34,589 bases of DNA, taken from assembly GCA_014379455.1 (NCBI GenBank), contig JACMLT010000252.1, forward strand, positions 1 through 34,589, read 5' to 3'. The notes beneath the pieces were generated by a model. It was given only the letters and a program-made list of their open reading frames with translations, searched no databases and was not told the origin of the DNA. The translations under genes were made by a program, and so were the position numbers. This DNA comes from Nitrospiraceae bacterium (GTDB lineage Bacteria; Nitrospirota; Nitrospiria; Nitrospirales; Nitrospiraceae). Positions 26,489 to 34,589 of the stretch are shown here, one piece after another (positions within the stretch are counted from its first letter, which is position 1; the number at the start of each line of letters is the position of its first letter).

Positions 26489-26601
26489 TATTCTTCCCTC
26501 ATGATCCGTTTCACAACCAAGACAACCATCACAACCAGCACAATCACGCCGAGGCCTGCCAGCGTGCCAATAACGATATTCTCTGTCGCGATCGCGTTCA
26601 T
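26488..26601 (-). CDS. Small single-pass membrane peptide (37 aa), not in the supplied ORF track
   Basis: Minus-strand read: MNAIATENIVIGTLAGLGVIVLVVMVVLVVKRIMREE-stop. The stop overlaps the ribE ATG as TAATG, and an in-frame extra ATG lies at 26604. Confidence 0.6.
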   Translation of the reverse strand: MNAIATENIVIGTLAGLGVIVLVVMVVLVVKRIMREE

Positions 26602-26627
26602 CATCGGCCTATTATATAGGAGTGAGG

Positions 26628-27797
26628 CTACGTTCGTCTCATCATTACCCAGAACACCGCCGCCGCGACGAGTTGCAACCCGGCGATGATGGCGAATGCG
26701 TTGGCATAGTTCAGATGCGCAATGAGGACTCCCGCCAGGAGAGGCCCGCTGGCATGACCAATGTCTCCGATCGTCCCCTGCATGCCCATCCCCGCCCCGA
26801 GAGTCTTGAACTCGGAACTATCCGCAACCAACGCGGAGGAAGAGGAGGAGACGACGGCTTCGCCGAATCCAAACCCCGCCGAGAGCAACAAGAGCAGCCA
26901 AAACATCGACACCTGTGGGATACACACGAAGGTTACTGCACAGATCACGAGGCCGATGACGATGAGCGGCTGACGCCCGATGCTGTCGGACACCCGACCC
27001 ATAATTGGTTTGGAAACGAGCGACGTCAGAGCCTGAACCGTAAACAAGAGCCCAACTTCTCCTGGATTGAATCCTGCCGAGATACCATAGAGCGGGAGAA
27101 AAGCCATGAGGGCCCCGTTCGCAATCATCTTGGCTGCGTCGGTCGAGCTGGTCACGAGGACCTTGCGGTTTTTAGCGACCAGCCTGAAGCCTTTCCACAT
27201 CTCCGCCAGGAGCGGAGCCATCCCCTTCTCCTGAATTCGTGGTGGAGGCGGTGTGAGATGCAGACTATAGAAAATGGCAATGGCCATGCAGCCGAATAGG
27301 CCGGCCGTGACGAAGGCAGCAGAGAATCCCGTGACGTAGATCAGGTAGCCACCGATAAGCGGCCCCAGTAATGCCCCCGATTGTGTCGAGGCCGTATAGG
27401 TGCCGAGCGCGGCGCCTCGCCGTTCTCGATAGAGGTCGGCCACAGTCGCCAATGCACTTGGCGCGAAAATGGCGGTAGCCAACCCGTGGAAGAAGCGTAA
27501 GGCGGTCAGAACATCGAGATCCGTGACCCAGGGATAGAGAAACGGCGGGAGACCGAAGGCCACCACGCCGATCTGAAGCAGACGCCTGCGACCGTAGATG
27601 TCGGACAACGCACCGGACGGCAACTTGAGGAACACCCCAGTCAGGGTGGAAACAGATACGATGAGCCCAATCCGTTCAGGGCTGGCCCCCAGAGACTCTG
27701 CGAACAGCGCCAACACCGGCATCCGGACCATGTTGTAGCTGATAAAGCAGAACACCCCGACCGTGCAGAGCAACGTGAAGCTGCGTGACGTGGTCAT
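26628..27797 (-). CDS. MFS transporter
   Basis: 389 aa with many hydrophobic helices; GVFLKLPSGALSDIYGRRRLLQIGVVAFGLPPFLYP (MFS loop 2-3 motif) and a SKPIMGRVSDSIGRQPLIVIGLV repeat. Confidence 0.92.
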   Translation of the reverse strand: MTTSRSFTLLCTVGVFCFISYNMVRMPVLALFAESLGASPERIGLIVSVSTLTGVFLKLPSGALSDIYGRRRLLQIGVVAFGLPPFLYPWVTDLDVLTALRFFHGLATAIFAPSALATVADLYRERRGAALGTYTASTQSGALLGPLIGGYLIYVTGFSAAFVTAGLFGCMAIAIFYSLHLTPPPPRIQEKGMAPLLAEMWKGFRLVAKNRKVLVTSSTDAAKMIANGALMAFLPLYGISAGFNPGEVGLLFTVQALTSLVSKPIMGRVSDSIGRQPLIVIGLVICAVTFVCIPQVSMFWLLLLLSAGFGFGEAVVSSSSSALVADSSEFKTLGAGMGMQGTIGDIGHASGPLLAGVLIAHLNYANAFAIIAGLQLVAAAVFWVMMRRT

Positions 27798-28612
27798 GGT
27801 GACGGTGTCCCAGATGGGGCCGGGTCGCTGGAATGCGAGACACTCTCCAGCGCCTGTTTCAAGAAGGCGACGTCATCATCCGGTAGAGCAGGCGGGTCCA
27901 GAGCTTCAAACAGTACTCGGTCTGGGTGTTGCCGCATGAAGAGACTCAATCGATTGACGGTCTCCACCCCTTTGATTAATTTCCTTTCTACGACCGCTCC
28001 GATAAGCGGACGCAGCAAGGCAGCCACCCCTGAGAGGATGCGATTGTCCAGCTTCGTGTAGGAAGCCATGGTACTGTCCACTGCTTCTATCCCCTTGCCA
28101 TCCTTCACTGAATCCATCCTTAGAAACACAACTGCTTTGCCGGCGATGTTCGGGAGCCACCGGCTGTCATGAGATCCTTCGAGATAGTAAATCCGAGACG
28201 TGCGGTCTTGGTAGACGAGTTGGACAATGCCCTTGGTTCCCTCGCCATCATCACCCCAGAAGTGGTCTGGGCCCCTCGTCTCCGATGTATACAGCCCAAT
28301 CTCTAAGCGGTTGATCAAAGCTGCTGTCAGAGGCGGGCGATCCAACAGTTGACGATACAGTGATGCTGACAAACCGATTCGAATAGGGCCGACCTTATTG
28401 ACTGTGGTGTAGTGATCGACAATCTCGTACAGTCGGCAAGCCCATTCGGGATCGACCTTCTCAATTGGAAAGGTCATCCCCGCATGCTCGGATGGTAAAG
28501 AGCAGGTCTCCGATTGGGCTAAGCCTGAGTAACTGGTCGTACTCAGCCCAATCACAACGAACAAAGCCAGCAAGCCGGCCTTCCGCGAACACAACCGCAC
28601 AGGGACCATCAC
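27794..28612 (-). CDS. Hypothetical exported protein
   Basis: Signal peptide KAGLLALFVVIGLSTTSYSGLAQS; 272 aa; overlaps both neighbours by GTGA/ATGA-type junctions. Confidence 0.75.
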   Translation of the reverse strand: MMVPVRLCSRKAGLLALFVVIGLSTTSYSGLAQSETCSLPSEHAGMTFPIEKVDPEWACRLYEIVDHYTTVNKVGPIRIGLSASLYRQLLDRPPLTAALINRLEIGLYTSETRGPDHFWGDDGEGTKGIVQLVYQDRTSRIYYLEGSHDSRWLPNIAGKAVVFLRMDSVKDGKGIEAVDSTMASYTKLDNRILSGVAALLRPLIGAVVERKLIKGVETVNRLSLFMRQHPDRVLFEALDPPALPDDDVAFLKQALESVSHSSDPAPSGTPSP

Positions 28613-29895
28613 GGCTGCTTTCGAACCTGGATGACAAGATGGACGGGAAAGAGTTGCCGGGAATCTTGTCGCAGACGCGCCTGTCTCAACAGCGTCTCAA
28701 GCGACGGCGTCACCGAACCGTCGAAAGACACCTCCCCATTGGTGAGCACGACAAGCGGTTTGGAAGAATCGACGAGCTGCTCGTTCAAAAAAAGGCTGTA
28801 GCGTTGGACTCGCTCGGCCCGGACTTCAATGCGATTCGGTGCAACAATCGACGCGTCCAGTCTTGCATATTCTCGCCGCTTGATCAGATCATCTCGTTTG
28901 CTGACTAGGTCTTCAGAAAATACAGCAATAGTATCCGTCGCATCGATACGTACCCATCCAAACGGTTGAAAGTGACTGGCCTCACGCACCACCGTCACGC
29001 TTGTGGGCAAAGGATTACGCCGCTGGGCATTGAGCCAGGTCACCAGCTCAGGTAATTCCTCTCTGGGGAAGTAATGCCCGCCCGCCATGGGATGCTCACG
29101 ATCATGTTCTCGATAGACGAATGGATAGCCTAGCCTCGTCAACTCTTGCGTGATTGTGCGGCTGAATTCTACCGGCATCACCTGATCCTTGGCTCCATGA
29201 ATGATATAGATCGGAGTGGAGCGGAGGTTGGCCAGGAACGGCAGCAATACATGATCGAGGCCGCTGGCCATGGGAGCAATCCCAGCGAACAGAGGCGCAT
29301 CGTGCATGCCGATCACCCAGGTGCCAATCCCGCCGTTGGACATGCCGGTGAGAAAGATCCGGTCAGGATCGATGTGGTAGCGCCGCTGCACAGAACGAAT
29401 CGTCGCCAATACCAGCTCTTCGGCATTTCTCGTAAACCAGGCGCCCATCGGAATCGTGGGGCAGGCCAAGACATAGTCCTCCCCTAATCGAGCCTGCCAG
29501 CGCTCCAGATACGCATCACCCGTAAATCCCGCGCCATGCAGGCACACGACGAGCCCATAGCTCTTTACCGACTGATAGGTCAGGGGAACGGAGAGCGCCA
29601 GATGATACGCGCGCCCCTGCACATTGATTCGCTCATCGGGAATAGTTCCGGTTGGCTGCGGAGCATACTCCCGCTCGGTGTGAATGATCCGTATCACCTG
29701 GTCGATCGTGGCAGAGGGATCGGACAGCATGACCTGAAGAAGGCCGGAGGCTTCTTCCGCATCCGTGCTATCGAGGTAGTGGAAGACCTGCGTCTTCATC
29801 TCAGCAGAAGAAGCGACAGCGGGCGCATCCATTTTATGGTCGGCGATTCCTGCAAGGGCCACAACAAGAATGCCTATGAGAAACCTGCGTGTCAC
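28609..29895 (-). CDS. Exported alpha/beta hydrolase, PHB depolymerase/esterase-like
   Basis: LVVCLHGAGFTGDAYLERW...YHIDPDRIFLTGMSNGGIGTWVIGMHDAPLFAGIAPMASG (G-x-S-x-G nucleophile elbow)...TPIYIIHGAKDQVMPVEFSRTIT...HPMAGGHYF. Confidence 0.85.
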   Translation of the reverse strand: MTRRFLIGILVVALAGIADHKMDAPAVASSAEMKTQVFHYLDSTDAEEASGLLQVMLSDPSATIDQVIRIIHTEREYAPQPTGTIPDERINVQGRAYHLALSVPLTYQSVKSYGLVVCLHGAGFTGDAYLERWQARLGEDYVLACPTIPMGAWFTRNAEELVLATIRSVQRRYHIDPDRIFLTGMSNGGIGTWVIGMHDAPLFAGIAPMASGLDHVLLPFLANLRSTPIYIIHGAKDQVMPVEFSRTITQELTRLGYPFVYREHDREHPMAGGHYFPREELPELVTWLNAQRRNPLPTSVTVVREASHFQPFGWVRIDATDTIAVFSEDLVSKRDDLIKRREYARLDASIVAPNRIEVRAERVQRYSLFLNEQLVDSSKPLVVLTNGEVSFDGSVTPSLETLLRQARLRQDSRQLFPVHLVIQVRKQP

Positions 29896-31010
29896 ACATC
29901 TCCTTCTACAACAAAATCTTTCCCGATGCGTCGAACCGTAACGTGGTGCAATGTCAGTGCCTGGGCTAAGCGCTTCGGGCTCCGGTCGCCGATCACCGCC
30001 TTGGCATCCTGCCCTCCCATCAGAGTAGGAGCAAGATAGAGCACCACACGATTGACAAGTTTCACACGTAACGCTGCAGCATTGACGGTGCTACCTCCCT
30101 CAATGAGCACAGAGGTGATCCCGCGCTTGCCCAACATCGTCATCAGCGCCGGGAGCGAGACACGCCCGTTCTTCGTCGAACATGACACCACTTCCACCCC
30201 TGCCCGTTCGAATGGGCGGCGGCGTGAGGGGAAGGCGCAACGTGTGGTGACGATTAACGTCTTCGCTCGGTCCTGCATGGCACACACCGTCGCGATCGGT
30301 GATGTCCGGAGTCGGCTGTCGAGCACAACCCGCAGCGGTTGCCGAGGTGCCAGCTTCAGTGGGCGATTAGAGAGTCGCGCTGTCAGAGTGGGATCATCGT
30401 GAATGATGGTACCCACCCCGACAATGACCGCGTCCACCTGACTCCTAAGCCTGTGTGCGTCTTGCCGCGCGAGCGGACCAGTAATCCATTGCGACTCGCC
30501 CTTCGCTGTCGCCACCTTACCATCTAACGTCATCCCGGCTTTCAAGGTCACGTAGGGGCGACCGGTCTTCACCCAATGGAGGTAGGCGTGATTCATCTTC
30601 GCCGCTGCCTCATGTGCGATACCCGTCGTCACCGTAATCCCGGCTCGACGTAAGGCAGCAATCCCACGTCCCTTGACCATCGAATTGGGATCAGTCATCG
30701 CGACCACCACCTGTCGCACCCTGGATTGAACCACTGCCGGCACACAAGGCGGGGTCCGTTTGAGGAGGTGACAACAGGGTTCAAGGGTGACATAGAGCGT
30801 CGCGCCTTTGGCGCGTGGCCCCGCTTGCTTGAGCGCAAGAATTTCTGCGTGAGGTTGCCCTGGGCCGTGATGGTACCCGCGGCCGACGATGCAGCCCTTC
30901 TTGACCACGAGGGCGCCGACCATGGGATTCGGGCTGGTCTTACCCCGGCCCTTCGCCGCGAGGCGAAGCGCCAGGGCCATGAAGTGGAGGTGCGCGGTGG
31001 TGGCAGTCAC
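29892..31010 (-). CDS. ribD: Bifunctional diaminohydroxyphosphoribosylaminopyrimidine deaminase / 5-amino-6-(5-phosphoribosylamino)uracil reductase
   Basis: KTSPNPMVGALVVKKGCIVGRGYHHGPGQPHAEILALKQAG...LYVTLEPCCHLLKRTPPCVPAVV (deaminase zinc motif); reductase RPYVTLKAGMTLDGKVATAKGESQWITG...VLIEGGSTVNAAALR. Confidence 0.96.
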   Translation of the reverse strand: MTATTAHLHFMALALRLAAKGRGKTSPNPMVGALVVKKGCIVGRGYHHGPGQPHAEILALKQAGPRAKGATLYVTLEPCCHLLKRTPPCVPAVVQSRVRQVVVAMTDPNSMVKGRGIAALRRAGITVTTGIAHEAAAKMNHAYLHWVKTGRPYVTLKAGMTLDGKVATAKGESQWITGPLARQDAHRLRSQVDAVIVGVGTIIHDDPTLTARLSNRPLKLAPRQPLRVVLDSRLRTSPIATVCAMQDRAKTLIVTTRCAFPSRRRPFERAGVEVVSCSTKNGRVSLPALMTMLGKRGITSVLIEGGSTVNAAALRVKLVNRVVLYLAPTLMGGQDAKAVIGDRSPKRLAQALTLHHVTVRRIGKDFVVEGDV

Positions 31011-33841
31011 CGTTTCTTGCGCGTGACGCGCGATCGGCTGCGAGGCCGCTGAGCCGACTTCGGCTTGGTGATCTTCGTCGTCGTCTTCTTCGGCTTCGTA
31101 CCCGACTCTGATACCTTGCGCATGGGGATGGAACGGCTCGATCCAGCTTCGGCCAACGCTGCATGGGCCGCCGCAAGCCGCGCAATGGGGACGCGATAGG
31201 GTGAACAGCTCACATAGTCCAATCCGAGTTCATGGCAGAACTCAACGGAACTAGGATCGCCGCCGTGCTCGCCACAGATACCGAGCTTAATCCCGGGACG
31301 GGTCTTCCGACCACCGATGATGGCCTGCTTCATCAAAGCCCCCACCCCTTCTCGATCGAGCACCGCAAAGGGATCTGCTTCCAGAATATTGGCGGTTCGA
31401 TAAAAGTCGATAAACTTCGCCGCATCGTCGCGGGAGAACCCGAATGTTGTTTGGGTCAGGTCGTTCGTCCCGAATGAAAAGAACTCCGCTTCTGTTGCTA
31501 TGCGATCGGCCGTCACGGCGGCACGCGGCAGTTCGATCATCGTGCCCACGAGATAGGAGAGCTTCACGTTGTACCGCTTCATCGTCTCCTGCGCCACCTC
31601 GCGGATCAAATCTTTCTGCGCCTTCATTTCCGAGACCATCCCTACCAGCGGGATCATGATCTCCGGGACAATCTTCTTCCCTTCCTTGGCCAGCTCGCAC
31701 GCGGCCTCCATGATGGCCCGCGCCTGCATGCGGGTAATCTCCGGCATCGTAATCCCGAGTCGGCAGCCGCGTAACCCGAGCATGGGATTGAACTCGTGGA
31801 GTTCCTCGACGCGGGCCAGCAACCGGCGCTTCTCTTCGAGCCTGGGTCCGTCGCGGCCGGTCAGTTCCAGCTGCGCAATCTCCACCATCAAATCTTCACG
31901 TTTCGGCAGAAATTCGTGCAACGGTGGATCGAGCAGACGAATGGTGACCGGATAGCCCGCCATCTCGCGATAGAGCCCGATGAAGTCCTGTTTTTGCAAC
32001 GGCAACAGCTGATCGAGGAACTTTTCCCGCTCCTCTTTAGTCCGTGCCAAGATCATCTTTTGCATGATCGGGATGCGATCCTCGGAGAAGAACATATGTT
32101 CCGTCCGACAGAGTCCAATCCCTTCCGCGCCGAATCCACGCGCGATGTTCGCCTGATCCGGCACGTCCGCATTGGCACGGACGTGAAGCGTCCTGACGCG
32201 GTCGGCCCATGACAGAATCAACGCGAAGCGTTGGTACTTGTCCGACTGCTTCCCATCCAACTTGCCCTGAATCACTTGAATGATTTCGGATTCGACGACG
32301 GGCAGATCCCCCTCATACACATTGCCGGTCGAACCGTTGATCGACAGATAGTCCCCCTCGCGGAACACTTTGGCCCCGATGCGAACGGACTGGCTGTCCA
32401 GGACTTCCACCGCATCGCAGCCGGCCACGCACACCTTACCCATTTGCCGCGCAACCACCGCTGCATGGGATGTCATCCCGCCCCTCGCCGTCAAAAACCC
32501 CGCCGCGGCGTTCATCCCATGAATATCGTCCGGGCTCGTTTCCTGTCTGACCAACACCACGCGGGTACCAGCCGCTTTCATCGTCACGGCCCGATCGGGA
32601 GTGAGAGCGATCTTCCCAGCTGCCGCGCCAGGACCGGCTGGAAGCCCTTTCCCCAGCGGATTGGATTTCGACTCTTCATTCGTGTCGAAAATCGGATAGA
32701 GATATTGCGCCAACTGCTCCGGCCCGATCCGCTGCACCGCTTCCTGCTTCGAGATGAGGCCTTCTCTGACCATATCGACCGCAATCTTCACGGCGGAGAT
32801 ACCGGTCCGTTTGCCAACCCGGGTTTGCAACATATAGAGCTTGCCCTCTTGGATCGTGAATTCCAAATCGAGCATGTCCCGGTAATGTTTTTCGAGCTTT
32901 TTGTAGGTATGCTCCAATTCCTTGTAGGCTTCCGGCACATTCTTCGCCAGCGCATTCACCGGAAGCGGAGTCCTGATGCCAGCCACGACATCCTCGCCTT
33001 GGGCATTCATCAAGCACTCGCCAAAGAAATGCTTATCGCCGGAGGCCGGATCGCGCGTGAACGCCACACCCGTGCCGCTCGTCTCCCCCATGTTCCCGAA
33101 TACCATTGCCACCACATTGATGGCCGTACCCCACGAGTCGGGAATCCCATAGAGACGCCGATAGGTGACGGACCGCGCGCCGAACCAGGACGAAAAGACG
33201 GCATTGACGGCCAAGCGAAGCTGTTCGAGCGGCTCATCGGGGAACTCTTTCTTGGTCTCTTCCTTGATGAGCGCCTTGAAGCTGGCAACCAATTCCCGGA
33301 GATGCCGCGCATCGAGATGGGTTTCGTGCGCGGCACCCACCTCGGCCTTCTTGTGCTTGAGGATCGCTTCGAAATGTTCACGCGGCACGCCCATGACGAT
33401 GCTGCCGTACATGGACACAAAGCGCCGATAGCTATCCTGGGCAAACCGATCGTTGCGAGTTTTTACCGCCAGCCCCTCGACCGTCTTGGTCGTCAGACCA
33501 ACGTTCAGCACCGTGTCCATCATGCCCGGCATCGAGGCCCGGGCACCGGACCGGACGGACACCAGCAACGGCCGTTCAGGGTCACCGAACCCCAATCCCA
33601 TCGATTTTTCGACCCGCTTGAGGGATTTCAGTGCAGCATCCCACATGCCGGGAGGGTACTGTTTTCCATTCTTGTAATATTCAACGCAGGCCTCAGTCGA
33701 AATCGTGAAGCCTGGCGGAACGGAGATGCCAAGATTCGTCATTTCAGCAAGTCCGGCTCCCTTGCCACCCAGGAGCTCTTTCATGTTGGAGGTTCCTTCG
33801 GCCTTGCCATCACCGAAGTAGTACACGTATTTCTTTGCCAC
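31007..33841 (-). CDS. ppdK: Pyruvate, phosphate dikinase
   Basis: ORF to 33874; likely GTG start at 33841 after GAAGGAGAGGGCAGC (SD). GGKGAGLAEMTNLGISVPPGFTIST, GARASMPGMMDTVLNVGL, TARGGMTSHAAVVARQMGKVCVAGC, GIGLCRTEHMFF, SFGTNDLTQTTFGFSRDD, GICGEHGGDPSSVEFCHELGLDYVSCSPYRVPIARLAAAHAAL. Confidence 0.97.
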   Translation of the reverse strand: MAKKYVYYFGDGKAEGTSNMKELLGGKGAGLAEMTNLGISVPPGFTISTEACVEYYKNGKQYPPGMWDAALKSLKRVEKSMGLGFGDPERPLLVSVRSGARASMPGMMDTVLNVGLTTKTVEGLAVKTRNDRFAQDSYRRFVSMYGSIVMGVPREHFEAILKHKKAEVGAAHETHLDARHLRELVASFKALIKEETKKEFPDEPLEQLRLAVNAVFSSWFGARSVTYRRLYGIPDSWGTAINVVAMVFGNMGETSGTGVAFTRDPASGDKHFFGECLMNAQGEDVVAGIRTPLPVNALAKNVPEAYKELEHTYKKLEKHYRDMLDLEFTIQEGKLYMLQTRVGKRTGISAVKIAVDMVREGLISKQEAVQRIGPEQLAQYLYPIFDTNEESKSNPLGKGLPAGPGAAAGKIALTPDRAVTMKAAGTRVVLVRQETSPDDIHGMNAAAGFLTARGGMTSHAAVVARQMGKVCVAGCDAVEVLDSQSVRIGAKVFREGDYLSINGSTGNVYEGDLPVVESEIIQVIQGKLDGKQSDKYQRFALILSWADRVRTLHVRANADVPDQANIARGFGAEGIGLCRTEHMFFSEDRIPIMQKMILARTKEEREKFLDQLLPLQKQDFIGLYREMAGYPVTIRLLDPPLHEFLPKREDLMVEIAQLELTGRDGPRLEEKRRLLARVEELHEFNPMLGLRGCRLGITMPEITRMQARAIMEAACELAKEGKKIVPEIMIPLVGMVSEMKAQKDLIREVAQETMKRYNVKLSYLVGTMIELPRAAVTADRIATEAEFFSFGTNDLTQTTFGFSRDDAAKFIDFYRTANILEADPFAVLDREGVGALMKQAIIGGRKTRPGIKLGICGEHGGDPSSVEFCHELGLDYVSCSPYRVPIARLAAAHAALAEAGSSRSIPMRKVSESGTKPKKTTTKITKPKSAQRPRSRSRVTRKKR

Positions 33842-33870
33842 GCTGCCCTCTCCTTCGTGTTGACTTCGAG

Positions 33871-34395
33871 TCAATTCAAATGGACAACCGATGCCCTATG
33901 GCTGGCGGCAGATTCGAGACGCAATCGATACCAGCCGACCAGATACCATTTCGCCACCAGCCCGAACGTAATCACTGCCACGACGACCAGCACCGAAAGG
34001 AGCAACCGATAGTCGGCGTGCCTCCCCTGATCGACATAATACTGCCCGTCCGGCCCTTGCCGAAACTTGATCTCTCGTTGCAGCTGATGAGTCTTGCCGG
34101 ACGGATCGGACAGATGGATCCATTCCGAACAGAGAGGCACCGGTTCCGCCGCTCCCGTAACCGAATGCCAGCCGAGCCGAAGACAAATATCCTGTTTGGA
34201 GTTGAAGACATCGGGGGTTGCTGCCAGTTCATCGAGGTTCATCCCGCTGACCCATAACCCGACCAGCACGATCGCATTACAGAAAACAATCATGACAAGA
34301 GACACGCCGATGGCGAACCGACGAACTCTCTTCACCCGACGCTGATCGTCTACCGATGGTTGGGAAAGAGACGCTGTACCCATGGACTGCTCCAT
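33871..34395 (-). CDS. Hypothetical two-TM membrane protein
   Basis: RRFAIGVSLVMIVFCNAIVLVGLWVSG (TM1) and LLLSVLVVVAVITFGLVAKWYLVGWYRLRLES (TM2); ends 29 nt before the predicted ppdK start. Confidence 0.65.
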   Translation of the reverse strand: MEQSMGTASLSQPSVDDQRRVKRVRRFAIGVSLVMIVFCNAIVLVGLWVSGMNLDELAATPDVFNSKQDICLRLGWHSVTGAAEPVPLCSEWIHLSDPSGKTHQLQREIKFRQGPDGQYYVDQGRHADYRLLLSVLVVVAVITFGLVAKWYLVGWYRLRLESAASHRASVVHLN

Positions 34396-34589
34396 ACCGT
34401 ACTGCCCTTATGTTGGTTCTTCGCCTATCTCTCCCTCAGAATGCGGCCCGCACTGGTCTCAGCGCGGTCATCTAGCGAAGCTAGAAATGATCCCTCAAAG
34501 CTCGCTCGTTTTCTCTCCAGGGATGGGGCTGATTGATCTTCCACTGCGCACAACTTTCTCACCCGCCCACCCACTGGCAGATATCTTTC

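Noticed and set aside
32231-34012. 593-aa plus-strand ORF
   Set aside because: Antisense to ppdK, which has full family motifs; long antisense frames are expected in GC-rich coding DNA.
34471-34485. TCTAGCGAAGCTAGA small palindrome
   Set aside because: Only a 6-bp stem with no T-tract; too weak to call a terminator.
34396-34589. Open minus-strand frames running off the right edge (for example ...ERYLPVGGRVRKLCAVEDQSAPSLERKRASFEGSFLASLDDRAETSAGRILRER-stop)
   Set aside because: Two competing short frames and no recognisable motif; cannot decide which, if any, is the 3' end of a neighbouring gene.
1-34589. CRISPR arrays, tRNA/rRNA genes, prophage or toxin-antitoxin modules
   Set aside because: No direct-repeat/spacer pattern, no tRNA-like or rRNA sequence, and no recognisable phage or TA proteins seen on reading; a dedicated scan (tRNAscan-SE, Infernal, CRISPR finder) would be needed to exclude them formally.

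Overview
This is a GC-rich bacterial chromosomal window, most consistent with Nitrospirota/Nitrospira judging by protein character and repeat type (inference; no search was run). The left part is mostly minus-strand housekeeping genes: a YCF48-like protein truncated at the edge, an IPT/TIG repeat protein, RidA, deoB, deoC, mltG, ruvX, alaS, recX and recA. The middle holds a response regulator/HD-GYP protein, a decayed GspE/PilB ATPase pseudogene, thpR-cinA, a chlorite-dismutase-family protein that looks like HemQ/ChdC, a two-gene unit of unknown function, an OB-fold exported protein, an SDR, and a Ppx/GppA-HD gene followed by two tandem thymidylate-kinase-like P-loop proteins. The right part holds a decayed IS630-type element, rluB-like and ribE genes, an unlisted 37-aa membrane peptide ORF, and a tightly coupled minus-strand chain (ppdK > ribD > hydrolase > hypothetical > MFS). 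Two MITE-like hairpin elements share the terminus AGGATGCT(G/A/C)AAAAA. The best candidates for new biology are the Ppx-kinase-kinase cassette, the uncharacterised 17539-18956 gene pair next to a MITE, and the repeated PDG(S/T)CC motif in the IPT/TIG protein. I saw no CRISPR array, rRNA, tRNA or prophage.
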